From DATAQC01 sp046263055 (GTDB lineage Bacteria; Actinomycetota; Acidimicrobiia; Acidimicrobiales; AC-14): a DNA stretch of 26,681 nucleotides. The stretch is from assembly GCA_046263055.1 (NCBI GenBank), contig JBHELO010000077.1, forward strand, positions 1 to 26,681. Reading direction: 5' to 3'. Of this stretch, positions 14,005 to 20,876 are shown piece after piece (position 1 is the stretch's first letter; each line of letters begins with the position of its first letter). The notes under the pieces were generated by a model that had not been told where the DNA came from, did not search any database, and worked only from the letters and a program-made list of their open reading frames with translations. Position numbers and translations under genes: made by a program.

Positions 14005-15225
14005 TCACCGGGGAAGCTCCAGGATGAGACGGTCGGGGAACGGCCCGTCGTAGGCCAGGGCCCCGTCGTCGCCCTCGGCCCGGCGCAGCCCCGGGAGCCG
14101 GAGCAGGGCGGCCACGAGGGCCGGGATCTGCACCCAGTTGACCTGCAGGCCGAAGCACGCGTGCAGGCCGTGGCCGAAGTGCAGGTACCGGTCGGGGGGC
14201 CGGTCGGTCCGGAACTCGGCGGGCCGGGCGAACACCGCGGGGTCGAACATGGCCGAGGCCACGACGGCGTGCACCCGGGAGCCGGCCGCCACCCGGCGGC
14301 CGCCGAGGGTGGTGTCCCGGGCGCACCGGCGTTCCAGCACGGTGGTGGCGGGGAGGAACCGCAGCGCCTCCCACGCGTGGCGCCGCACGCCGGCCAGGTC
14401 CCCCGCCCGGGCGGCGGCCACGGCCCCGGCCATGGCCTCGGGGCGCCGCAGCAGCTCGTCCACCACGTGGCTGACGGCGGTGGACGTAGGCTCCACGGCC
14501 GCCACCGCCAGGCCCACCAGGTTGCGCCGGACGGCCTCGTCGTCCAGCCACGGCTCCCGGGCGGCCAGCGCCACCAGGCGGGTGAGCAGGTCGTCGGGCA
14601 CCACCCGTCCGGCCGCCATCTCCGCCCGGCGGGTGGCCACCAGGGCCAGCACGTGCGGCCGCTCCTCGGCCACCGCCGCCCTCGCCGCCCGGCGGGCGCG
14701 AGCCCCATGGTTGACGAACGAGGCCGCGAAGAGGGCCCGGCACCACCGGGCGAGCGTGGCCTCGTCGGGCCCGGGGATGCCGAAGTAGAACGCCGCCAGG
14801 CGGGTGGGCACCAGCCGGGCGTAGCCCCCGACGACGTCCATCCGCCCCGACGGCCGGGCCTCGTCGAGCAGCTCCTCGGCGGCGTCGGCCACGAACCCCG
14901 CCACCTCGGGCAGGTCGGTGGCCGGCGTCACCCGGTGGAGGGCCCCCAGCTCTCGCCGGTACTGCTCGCCGCCGTCCAGGCCGAGCAGGAAGGGCCCGAT
15001 CACCCGCTCGACGGCGCGGCCGTTCACGCCGGCCACCGTGAAGTCGGCGTCCCGCTCCAGCACCTCGACCACGTCGGCGTACCGGGTGACGACCGTCCGG
15101 CCGCCCACCTGCAGCACGGGCGCCACCGCCCGCAGGCCGGCGTACACGCCGCGCCGCACCCGCCGGCCGGTGGGAGCCCGGGCCAGCCGGGCCAAAGAGT
15201 CGGGGCCCCCGCCTCTCGACGGCAT
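14005..15225 (-). CDS. Cytochrome P450
   Basis: 406 residues from ATG at 15225 with GGGTAGGG directly upstream. The haem-binding loop is FGHGLHACFG (350-359) with the thiolate ligand at Cys357; the K-helix ExxR is E286-A-L-R289. The I-helix region reads GLAVAAVEPTSTAVSHVVDELL: the usual AGxxT oxygen-activating motif is represented by A-A-V-E-P-T, so the acid-alcohol pair is replaced by Glu-Pro-Thr. Length fits soluble bacterial P450s, which need a separate ferredoxin and reductase; none is encoded here. The N-terminal domain reads RTVVTRYADVVEVLERDADFTV. It sits 16 bases after the HAD gene and 13 bases before the duplicated-domain protein, inside an oxidative operon ending in a Dyp peroxidase. 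A peroxide-using P450 is possible. Confidence 0.92.
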   Translation of the reverse strand: MPSRGGGPDSLARLARAPTGRRVRRGVYAGLRAVAPVLQVGGRTVVTRYADVVEVLERDADFTVAGVNGRAVERVIGPFLLGLDGGEQYRRELGALHRVTPATDLPEVAGFVADAAEELLDEARPSGRMDVVGGYARLVPTRLAAFYFGIPGPDEATLARWCRALFAASFVNHGARARRAARAAVAEERPHVLALVATRRAEMAAGRVVPDDLLTRLVALAAREPWLDDEAVRRNLVGLAVAAVEPTSTAVSHVVDELLRRPEAMAGAVAAARAGDLAGVRRHAWEALRFLPATTVLERRCARDTTLGGRRVAAGSRVHAVVASAMFDPAVFARPAEFRTDRPPDRYLHFGHGLHACFGLQVNWVQIPALVAALLRLPGLRRAEGDDGALAYDGPFPDRLILELPR

Positions 15226-15241
15226 CCCTACCCGCCGCTCA

Positions 15242-15874
15242 TCACGGTCGGGCGGGCGGTGCGGCGTGGGCCGGGCCGGCGGACCGCCCGGAGACGGTGG
15301 CCGCCGACCTCATCCGGCGCACGATCATCGGGGCGGCACTCGCCAGGTCCGGGAAGGTCCAGGCGCCGGCGTGTTCCACGCCCGGCCTTCCCACGAACAC
15401 GCCGGTGGCCCCGACGGCGACTGCCATCCCCATGTCCTCGGGGCCGTCGCCCACGACCCACGACGAGGAGAGGTCGAGCCCGAGGATGCGGGCCACATCG
15501 AGGGCCATCCCGGGCGCCGGCTTGCGGTCGGGGCTGTGGCGCACGAAGGGCGCCGTCGTCCCGTCGGGGTGGTCGGGGCAGAACCGGAAGAGGTCCACGT
15601 GGGCCCCGTGGTCGGCCAGCCGGGCCGCCAGGTGGTCGTGCACGGCCTGCACGCCGTCCAGCCCGTAATAGCCCCGTGCCACCCCGGACTGGTTGGTGAT
15701 GACGGCCACTGGGATCCCCGCCCGGTTGAAGCTGGCGATGGCGTCGGCGGCGCCGGCGATGAGCTCCACCCGGTCGACGGTACCCACGTAGCCGTGGTCG
15801 ACGATGATCGTCCCGTCGCGGTCGAGGATCACGCCGGGACGGCCCCGGCCGACCCCGGGGCGGGCCCCGGTCAC
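15242..15874 (-). CDS. HAD-IIIA phosphatase, GmhB/HisB-N-like
   Basis: 210 residues from GTG at 15874. HAD motif I is D18-R-D-G-T22, motif II is VITNQSG, motif III is DRKPAPGM with Lys118, and motif IV is VVGDGPEDMGMA. The overall pattern, including NQSGVARGYY and FCPDHPDG, is that of D-glycero-D-manno-heptose 1,7-bisphosphate 7-phosphatase (GmhB) and the HisB phosphatase domain. The zinc loop of GmhB (CPHH...CDCRKP) is degraded: Cys99 remains but His is Asp101, and the later Cys-x-Cys is Ser-Pro-Asp before RKP, so it should not bind zinc. The last ~25 residues are an Ala/Pro-rich extension. Substrate is uncertain: heptose bisphosphate, histidinol phosphate or another sugar phosphate. It is probably the first gene of the operon with the P450. 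Confidence 0.85.
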   Translation of the reverse strand: MTGARPGVGRGRPGVILDRDGTIIVDHGYVGTVDRVELIAGAADAIASFNRAGIPVAVITNQSGVARGYYGLDGVQAVHDHLAARLADHGAHVDLFRFCPDHPDGTTAPFVRHSPDRKPAPGMALDVARILGLDLSSSWVVGDGPEDMGMAVAVGATGVFVGRPGVEHAGAWTFPDLASAAPMIVRRMRSAATVSGRSAGPAHAAPPARP

Positions 15875-15963
15875 CCGGTCACCCGGCTGCCCGCACCAGC
15901 GCCACCACCGGCTGCCGGTCGGTCGACGCCCCGGTGGCGATCACGTCCCCATCCCGGCCGCCG

Positions 15964-15969
15964 AGGCTA
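15964..15969 (-). promoter_or_regulatory. TAGCCT -10 box for the HAD-P450-Dyp operon
   Basis: TAGCCT on the minus strand, about 90 bases before the GTG start of the HAD gene. The same hexamer lies upstream of three other genes in this window, which supports it as a -10 element. No clear -35 is seen. The leader would be about 80 bases. Confidence 0.4.
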
Positions 15970-16081
15970 CTCGTCGGCCGGCCCCACCCCCGTCCCGCCG
16001 GCGGCAGGGCGCGTCCGGCGACGACCGGCGACGACCGGCCCTCGCCGCCCTCCGGCGGCTCGGCTCCGGCGGGCGTCCCCC

Positions 16082-16097
16082 TATACTCCCGGTCCCG
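16082..16097 (+). promoter_or_regulatory. TATACT -10 box 10 bases before the tig start (leaderless promoter)
   Basis: TATACT at 16082-16087 is nearly consensus and stands out in a GC-rich region. The GTG of tig is at 16098, so transcription starting 6-9 bases after the box would begin at or just before the start codon. No Shine-Dalgarno lies in the 10 bases between. This is the divergent side of the tig/HAD intergenic region. Confidence 0.6.
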
Positions 16098-17483
16098 GTG
16101 CGCAGCTCGTTCGAGGTCCTCGAGGGCAACAAGGTCAAACTCTCCGTCGAGGTGGACGAGGGCGAGTTCGACAAGGCCGTGGACGCCGCCTTTCGCAAGC
16201 TGGCGCGTGACGTGCGGGTGCCCGGGTTCCGTCCCGGCAAGGCCCCGCGCCGCCTGCTCGAGGCCCGGCTGGGCACGGACGTGGCCCGCCAGGAGGCCAT
16301 TCGCGACTCCCTCCCCGACTTCTACGAGAAGGCCCTGCGGGAGAACGAGGTGGAGCCCATCGCCGCCCCCGAGATCGAGATCACCGCCGGCCGGGAGGCC
16401 GGGCCGGTGAGCTTCGACGCGGTGGTGGAGGTGATGCCCCAGGTCCGGGTGGCCGGCTACGAGGGGCTGCGGGTGGCGCTGCCCGGCATCAACGTCACCG
16501 ACGAGGAGGTGGAGGCCCAGGTCGAGCGTCTGCGGGAGCAGTTCGGGGAGCTGACCCCGGTGGCCCGCCAGGCCCGGGCCGGTGACCACGTCTCCATGGA
16601 CCGCCGGGTGTACCGCCACGAGGACACCCTGCTCACGGCCGAGGACGAGCTGTACGAGGTGGGCTCGGGCACGATCGCCCCCGAGCTCGACGAGCAGCTG
16701 CGCGGGGCCCGGGCGGGCGACATCCTGAAGTTCAACGTCACCCTCCCCGACACCGGCGAGGTCACGTTCTCGGTGCTGGTGAAGGAGGTCCGCGAGAAGG
16801 TCCTCCCCGAGCCCACCGACGAGTGGGCCAGCGAGGCCTCGGAGTTCGACACCATGGCCGAGCTGCGGGAGAACCTGGCCGCCCAGGCCGACGCCATCAA
16901 GCGTCTCCAGGCCGCCCTGGCCGTGCGCGACAAGGTGGTGGAGGCGCTGGTCGAGCTGGTGGACGACGAGATGCCGGGGTCCCTCATCGGCGCCGAGATG
17001 GAGCGGCGGTTCCAGATGTTGGCCCACCGCCTCGGCCACCAGGGCCTCCAGATCGAGGACTACCTCTCGGCCTCGGGGCAGTCACGCGACGAGCTGCTCC
17101 TGCAGCTCCAGGCGGAGGCCACCAGCGCGGTCAAGGCCGACCTCGCCCTGCGCTTCGTCGCCGACGCCGAGGGGATCGAGGTCACCGACGCCGACGTGGA
17201 GGAGGAGATCGCCACCCTGGCCGGCCGCCAGACGCTCAAGCCCGAGGCCCTGCGTCGCACCCTCGAACGCGAAGACCGCATCCCCGAGGTACGCTCGGGG
17301 ATCAGGAAGTCCAAGGCCCTGGAGTGGCTGATCGATCACACCGAGTACGTCGACGAGGACGGCCAGGTGATCGACCGGTCCCAGCTCCAGCCGCTGCGGG
17401 CCGAGGCAGGAGACCAGCGTTCCGAGGCGGCCGAGGGCACCGAGGGACCGGACCAGGAGCAGGAGACGCCTCGTGACCTTTGA
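16098..17483 (+). CDS. tig: Trigger factor, ribosome-associated chaperone and prolyl isomerase
   Basis: 461 residues from GTG at 16098, giving the family N-terminus VRSSFEVLEGNKVKLSVEV. The ribosome-binding signature is intact as VPGFRPGKAPRRLLEARLG (about 38-56; GFRxGKxP). The FKBP-type isomerase domain is about 145-230 (ARAGDHVSMDRRVY...LYEVGSGTIAPELDEQLRGA), and the helical C-terminal chaperone domain follows to about residue 435. The C-terminus is an acidic, Gln/Glu-rich tail. It binds at the ribosome exit tunnel and shields nascent chains. It is immediately followed by clpP and clpX, the usual actinobacterial order. The larger open frame extending upstream to 15804 has no trigger-factor homology. 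Confidence 0.97.
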   Translation: MRSSFEVLEGNKVKLSVEVDEGEFDKAVDAAFRKLARDVRVPGFRPGKAPRRLLEARLGTDVARQEAIRDSLPDFYEKALRENEVEPIAAPEIEITAGREAGPVSFDAVVEVMPQVRVAGYEGLRVALPGINVTDEEVEAQVERLREQFGELTPVARQARAGDHVSMDRRVYRHEDTLLTAEDELYEVGSGTIAPELDEQLRGARAGDILKFNVTLPDTGEVTFSVLVKEVREKVLPEPTDEWASEASEFDTMAELRENLAAQADAIKRLQAALAVRDKVVEALVELVDDEMPGSLIGAEMERRFQMLAHRLGHQGLQIEDYLSASGQSRDELLLQLQAEATSAVKADLALRFVADAEGIEVTDADVEEEIATLAGRQTLKPEALRRTLEREDRIPEVRSGIRKSKALEWLIDHTEYVDEDGQVIDRSQLQPLRAEAGDQRSEAAEGTEGPDQEQETPRDL

Positions 17484-17545
17484 GATTCCAGTGACCCTGG
17501 AAACCCAGTGACCGTGGAGGCCCAGTGACCGTGGAAGCCCAGTGA
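17473..17545 (+). other. Ladder of overlapping minicistrons leading into clpP
   Basis: Three short reading frames follow one another through the tig-clpP spacer, each stop overlapping the next start as GTGA: 17491-17511 (VTLETQ; it can also start at GTG 17473 inside the tig end, adding VTFEIP), 17508-17528 (VTVEAQ) and 17525-17545 (VTVEAQ). The last stop overlaps the clpP GTG at 17542. GGAGG at 17516-17520 and GGAAG at 17533-17537 lie 4 bases before the next GTG. The arrangement would let ribosomes pass from tig to clpP by successive reinitiation. It follows automatically from duplicating a 17-base unit containing GTGA in this register, so function is inference. Confidence 0.5.
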
Positions 17546-17555
17546 CCGTGGCAGA
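17488..17555 (+). repeat. Four tandem 17-base repeats in the tig-clpP spacer
   Basis: Units at 17488-17504, 17505-17521, 17522-17538 and 17539-17555 share CCAGTGACCGTGGARGC; the first has CCTGG for CGTGG, and the fourth diverges at its end where clpP coding begins. A looser GTGACC at 17473 may be a fifth. The array starts 5 bases after the tig stop and its last unit contains the clpP start. Confidence 0.95.
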
Positions 17556-18195
17556 CCGTCACATCGACCCCATCGTGAACTACATCGTCCCCACCGTCAT
17601 CGAGCAGACCAACCGGGGCGAGCGGGCGTTCGACATCTACTCCAAGCTTCTCAAGGAGCGCATCGTCTTCCTGGGCACGCCCATCGACGACACGGTCGCC
17701 AACCTGGTGATGGCCCAGCTGTTGCACCTCGAGGCGGAGGACGCCGACAAGGACATCAACTTGTACATCAACTCGCCGGGCGGCGAGATCACGGGCCTGT
17801 TCGCCATCTACGACACCATGCAGTTCATCAAGCCGGAGATCGCCACGTACTGCATGGGCCAGGCGGCGTCGGCCGCCGCCGTGCTGCTGGCGGCGGGCAC
17901 CAAGGGCAAGCGCCACTCGCTGCCCCACGCCCGCATCCTGATCCACCAGCCCTACGGCGGGGCGGCCGGCCAGGCCGCCGACATCGAGATCCAGGCCAAG
18001 GAGATCACCCGCATGCGGGAGCTCCTGGAGCGCGTCCTGGCCCACCACACCGGCCAGCCGATGGAGAAGATCAGCAAAGACACCGACCGGGACTTCATCA
18101 TGAGCGCCGACGAGGCCAAGGACTACGGTCTCATCGACGAGGTGATCCTGACGCGCGAGCTGGAAGAGGTGCCCCAGGTCGCAGGCGTCGGCTGA
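17542..18195 (+). CDS. clpP: ATP-dependent Clp protease proteolytic subunit
   Basis: 217 residues from GTG at 17542; GTG at 17548 is an alternative. The catalytic triad is Ser110 in MGQAASAAA, His135 in ARILIHQP and Asp184 in DTDRDFIMSA. The handle and oxyanion parts are present (INSPGGEITGLFAIYDTMQF). It forms the 14-subunit peptidase chamber that works with ClpX, encoded 20 bases downstream. The N-terminal part is longer than in many ClpPs (RHIDPIVNYIVPTVIEQTNRGERAFDIY), in line with actinobacterial ClpP2-type subunits that start with IVPTVxExxxxGERA; a second clpP may be elsewhere in the genome. Its translation start is embedded in the 17-base repeat array. Confidence 0.97.
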   Translation: MTVADRHIDPIVNYIVPTVIEQTNRGERAFDIYSKLLKERIVFLGTPIDDTVANLVMAQLLHLEAEDADKDINLYINSPGGEITGLFAIYDTMQFIKPEIATYCMGQAASAAAVLLAAGTKGKRHSLPHARILIHQPYGGAAGQAADIEIQAKEITRMRELLERVLAHHTGQPMEKISKDTDRDFIMSADEAKDYGLIDEVILTRELEEVPQVAGVG

Positions 18196-18215
18196 GGCCG
18201 AGGGGGATACGCGGG

Positions 18216-19490
18216 GTGGCCAAGTTCGGAGACGGCGGGGACCTGCTGAAGTGCTCGTTCTGCGGCAAGTCGCAGAAGCAGGTGAAGAAGCTCATCGCCG
18301 GCCCGGGCGTGTACATCTGCGACGAGTGCATCGACCTGTGCAACGAGATCATCGAGGAAGAGCTGTCGGAGACCTCCGAGGTCCACTTCGACGAGCTTCC
18401 CAAGCCCCGCGAGATCTACGAGTTCCTGAACGACTACGTCATCGGCCACGAGCAGGCCAAGAAGATCTTGTCGGTGGCCGTCTACAACCACTACAAGCGG
18501 GTGCAGGTGGGCGGCCACACCGACGGGGACGTGGAGCTGGCCAAGTCCAACATCCTCCTGCTCGGCCCCACCGGCTGCGGCAAGACGCTGCTGGCCCAGA
18601 CCCTGGCCCGCCTGCTCAACGTGCCCTTCGCCATCGCCGACGCCACCGCCCTCACCGAGGCCGGCTACGTGGGCGAGGACGTGGAGAACATCCTCCTCAA
18701 GCTGATCCAGGCCGCCGACTACGACGTCAAGAAGGCCGAGACCGGCATCATCTACATCGACGAGATCGACAAGATCGCCCGCAAGAGCGAGAACCCGTCG
18801 ATCACCCGAGACGTGTCGGGCGAGGGCGTGCAGCAGGCCCTGCTCAAGATCCTGGAGGGCACCACCGCCTCGGTGCCGCCCCAGGGGGGCCGCAAGCACC
18901 CCCACCAGGAGTTCATCCAGATCGACACCACCAACATCCTGTTCATCTGCGGCGGGGCCTTCGCCGGCATCGAGAAGATCATCGAGAGCCGCACCGGCCA
19001 CAAGGGCGTGGGCTTCGGCGCCGACCTGCGGCGCACCGGCACCAAGGACGTGGGGCTCATCCTGTCCAAGGTGCTCCCCGAGGACCTGCTCAAGTTCGGC
19101 CTCATCCCCGAGTTCGTCGGCCGCCTGCCGGTCATCGGGGCGGTCTCCAACCTGGACCAGGAGGCGCTGGTGCGCATCCTGATGCAGCCCAAGAACGCCC
19201 TGGTGAAGCAATACCGCAAGATCTTCGAGTTCGACGGGGTGGAGTTGGAGCTCACCGACGACGCCCTGGAGGCAGTGTCCGAGCAGGCCCTGTTGCGGGG
19301 GACCGGTGCCCGCGGGCTGCGGGCGATCCTCGAAGAGGTCCTCCTCAACGTGATGTACGACCTGCCGAGCCGCAGCGACATCGGCAAGTGCGTCATCGAC
19401 CGCTCGGTGGTGCTGGAGAAGGTCAACCCCACGCTGGTGCCGCGCACGGAGCCCGAGCGCTCCACCCGGCCGCGCCGCGCCGCCTCCTGA
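18216..19490 (+). CDS. clpX: ATP-dependent Clp protease ATP-binding subunit ClpX
   Basis: 424 residues from GTG at 18216 with GAGGGGG upstream. The N-terminal zinc domain has Cys13, Cys16, Cys35 and Cys38 (KCSFCGKS...YICDECID). Walker A is GPTGCGKT (117-124); the pore loop GYVGED follows; Walker B is IIYIDEIDKI. Later come the RKHPHQEFIQIDTTNILFIC segment, the sensor region and the C-terminal GARGLRAILEEVLL with the sensor-2 Arg. The IGF-type loop for binding ClpP is represented by GHKGVGFGAD. It unfolds substrates and feeds them to ClpP. Length is normal. It is the third gene of the tig-clpP-clpX cluster and is followed by the basic repeat protein gene. Confidence 0.98.
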   Translation: MAKFGDGGDLLKCSFCGKSQKQVKKLIAGPGVYICDECIDLCNEIIEEELSETSEVHFDELPKPREIYEFLNDYVIGHEQAKKILSVAVYNHYKRVQVGGHTDGDVELAKSNILLLGPTGCGKTLLAQTLARLLNVPFAIADATALTEAGYVGEDVENILLKLIQAADYDVKKAETGIIYIDEIDKIARKSENPSITRDVSGEGVQQALLKILEGTTASVPPQGGRKHPHQEFIQIDTTNILFICGGAFAGIEKIIESRTGHKGVGFGADLRRTGTKDVGLILSKVLPEDLLKFGLIPEFVGRLPVIGAVSNLDQEALVRILMQPKNALVKQYRKIFEFDGVELELTDDALEAVSEQALLRGTGARGLRAILEEVLLNVMYDLPSRSDIGKCVIDRSVVLEKVNPTLVPRTEPERSTRPRRAAS

Positions 19491-19540
19491 GCCGCCGCCC
19501 GGGAAGCGGTCGCCAGGCCGGCGCTCCGATCGGCGGGCGC

Positions 19541-19603
19541 TAGCCTCGGCCTGATCGACCTCGGCGCGCCGCGGCCGGCGGGTACCGGGCGCGCGGAAAG
19601 GAG
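19541..19603 (+). promoter_or_regulatory. TAGCCT -10 box and strong ribosome site for the basic repeat protein
   Basis: TAGCCT at 19541-19546 repeats the hexamer seen upstream of other genes here. AAAGGAG at 19597-19603 lies 6 bases before the ATG at 19610 and is the best Shine-Dalgarno in the window. Transcription from this box would give a leader of about 55 bases. Confidence 0.5.
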
Positions 19604-19609
19604 CGACGT

Positions 19610-20728
19610 ATGGGCAGGGCCGTGAAGTACGCCGTCGTGGCTGCCGCGGTGGGGGGTGGCGCCGTCGTCGTCATGTCCATGCGCAGCGGCGAGGCCGACG
19701 AGGATCTGCCCCGCAAGGCGGCCACCGCCGCGGGGGCGGCTGCGGTGGCGGGAGGGGTGGCGGGTCTGGCCCTGGACCGCCGGGCCCGACGCCGGTTGGC
19801 CCGCACCCAGCTCAGGCTGGCTCTTGCCGCCCAGGCGGCGGCCGCCGCCGGGGCCAAGCCGGGCAGCCGGGCGGCCAAGAAGGCGGCCAAGGAGGCGGCC
19901 AATGCCATGGGCCGCAAGGCCTTCCGGAAGGCGGCCAAGAAGGCGGCCAAGGGCGCCGGCCGCAAGGCCGCCAGCCGCAAGGCCGCCAAGGAGGCCGCCA
20001 TCGTCCGCTCGGTGACCGGGGTGGGCGCTGAGGCGCCCGGGGAACGCACGGCGCGGACCGGCCGGATGGCCGGCGCCGCCCGCCCGGCGGTGAGGAAGGC
20101 AGGCCGGGCTGCCCGCCGCCAGGCGGCGGCGGCTGCCGCCGCCGCCCGGGCCCAGGCCATGGCGGCCGGCGAGGGGACCGCCCGCCACGCCAAGGCGGCC
20201 GGCACGGCGGCCCGCCGCCAGGCCGGGGAGGCGGCGAAGGTCACACGCCGCCAGGCGGAGGCGGCGGCCAAGGCCGCCCGCGCCCAGGCCGAGGCGGCCG
20301 CCACAGTGGCACGCCGCCAGGCCGAGGCGGCGGCCAAGGTCGCCCGTGCCCAGACCGAGCACGCGGCGACGGCGACCGCCCGCCAGGCCAGGAAGGCAGC
20401 CAAGGCCGCCTCGCCCTACGCCGGGCGGGCCACCAAGGCGGCCCGCAAACAGGCCAGGAAGGCAGCCAAAGCCGCCTCGCCCTACGCCGGGCGGGCCACC
20501 ACGGTGGCCCGCAAACAGGCCAGGAAGACGGCCAAGGTGGCGCGCCGCCAGGCCGAGCGGGCGGCCGCCGCTGCCAGGCCCCGTCTGGGCATGGCCGCCG
20601 AGCTCGCTCGCGAGCAGGCGCTGCGGGCGGCCGAGCTGGCCGTGCCCCGCATGGAGGCGGCGGCGGAGGCGGCCCGTGCGTCGGCGGCGCGCTACGCCGA
20701 CCCCGACGTCACCAAGCTGGCCAGCTGA
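19610..20728 (+). CDS. Lys/Arg/Ala-rich repeat protein with N-terminal membrane segments
   Basis: 372 residues from ATG at 19610, preceded by AAAGGAG. Residues 6-22 (KYAVVAAAVGGGAVVVM) and 36-57 (AATAAGAAAVAGGVAGLAL) are hydrophobic and could anchor the protein. From about residue 59 almost everything is Ala, Lys, Arg and Gln in short repeats such as ARRQAEAAAKAARAQAEAAA, predicted to be long amphipathic helices with dense positive charge. A 22-residue unit with AASPYAGRAT occurs twice in tandem (20384-20515). The composition resembles histone H1-like and other basic nucleoid or nucleic-acid-binding tails, but here fused to a hydrophobic N-terminus. No family is recognised. Strand-specific confirmation comes from the ribosome site and the terminator after the stop; the opposite-strand frame over it is an Ala/Arg-rich mirror. 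Confidence 0.72.
   Translation: MGRAVKYAVVAAAVGGGAVVVMSMRSGEADEDLPRKAATAAGAAAVAGGVAGLALDRRARRRLARTQLRLALAAQAAAAAGAKPGSRAAKKAAKEAANAMGRKAFRKAAKKAAKGAGRKAASRKAAKEAAIVRSVTGVGAEAPGERTARTGRMAGAARPAVRKAGRAARRQAAAAAAAARAQAMAAGEGTARHAKAAGTAARRQAGEAAKVTRRQAEAAAKAARAQAEAAATVARRQAEAAAKVARAQTEHAATATARQARKAAKAASPYAGRATKAARKQARKAAKAASPYAGRATTVARKQARKTAKVARRQAERAAAAARPRLGMAAELAREQALRAAELAVPRMEAAAEAARASAARYADPDVTKLAS
20384..20515 (+). repeat. Two tandem 66-base units inside the basic repeat protein gene
   Basis: Units 20384-20449 and 20450-20515 are nearly identical and a third partial copy begins at 20516. Each encodes QARKAAKAASPYAGRAT plus five more residues. High DNA identity, beyond what protein constraint needs, indicates a recent duplication. 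Confidence 0.92.
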
Positions 20729-20737
20729 GGACCAGGA

Positions 20738-20762
20738 CGGGACCCCCCTCCGCGGGGTCCCG
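20738..20762 (+). terminator. Terminator-like stem-loop after the basic repeat protein gene
   Basis: CGGGACCCC (20738-20746) pairs perfectly with GGGGTCCCG (20754-20762) around a 7-base loop, 9 bases after the TGA stop. There is no T-run, as is common in GC-rich actinobacteria. Confidence 0.6.
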
Positions 20763-20876
20763 GTGAGCAGTCGCCGCCGATGTGGAGGTGACGACGCGGG
20801 CCGTTTTCGTCAACCCCTGAGGGCCGGCCACGGTGGTCATCCCGGCCCCGGCGCCGGCCTGCCAGGCTGGCGGGCG

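Noticed and set aside
12735..14708. Reading the duplicated-domain gene as a 657-residue protein from 14708
   Set aside because: The first 240 residues would be an out-of-frame copy of the P450 gene, rich in Trp, Pro and Arg; the real start is after the P450 stop.
15879..15944. Short minus-strand frame (VIATGASTDRQPVVALVRAAG) just upstream of the HAD gene, possible leader peptide
   Set aside because: It ends 4 bases before the HAD start and lies behind a -10 box, but there is no ribosome site and no regulatory residue pattern; too weak to call.
16019..16038. Two tandem CGACGACCGG units upstream of tig
   Set aside because: Only two short copies in GC-rich sequence; chance is likely and no role is suggested.
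18752..20362. 536-residue minus-strand frame opposite clpX and the basic repeat gene
   Set aside because: It is an antisense shadow; the plus strand has clear homology (clpX) and a strong ribosome site for the repeat gene.
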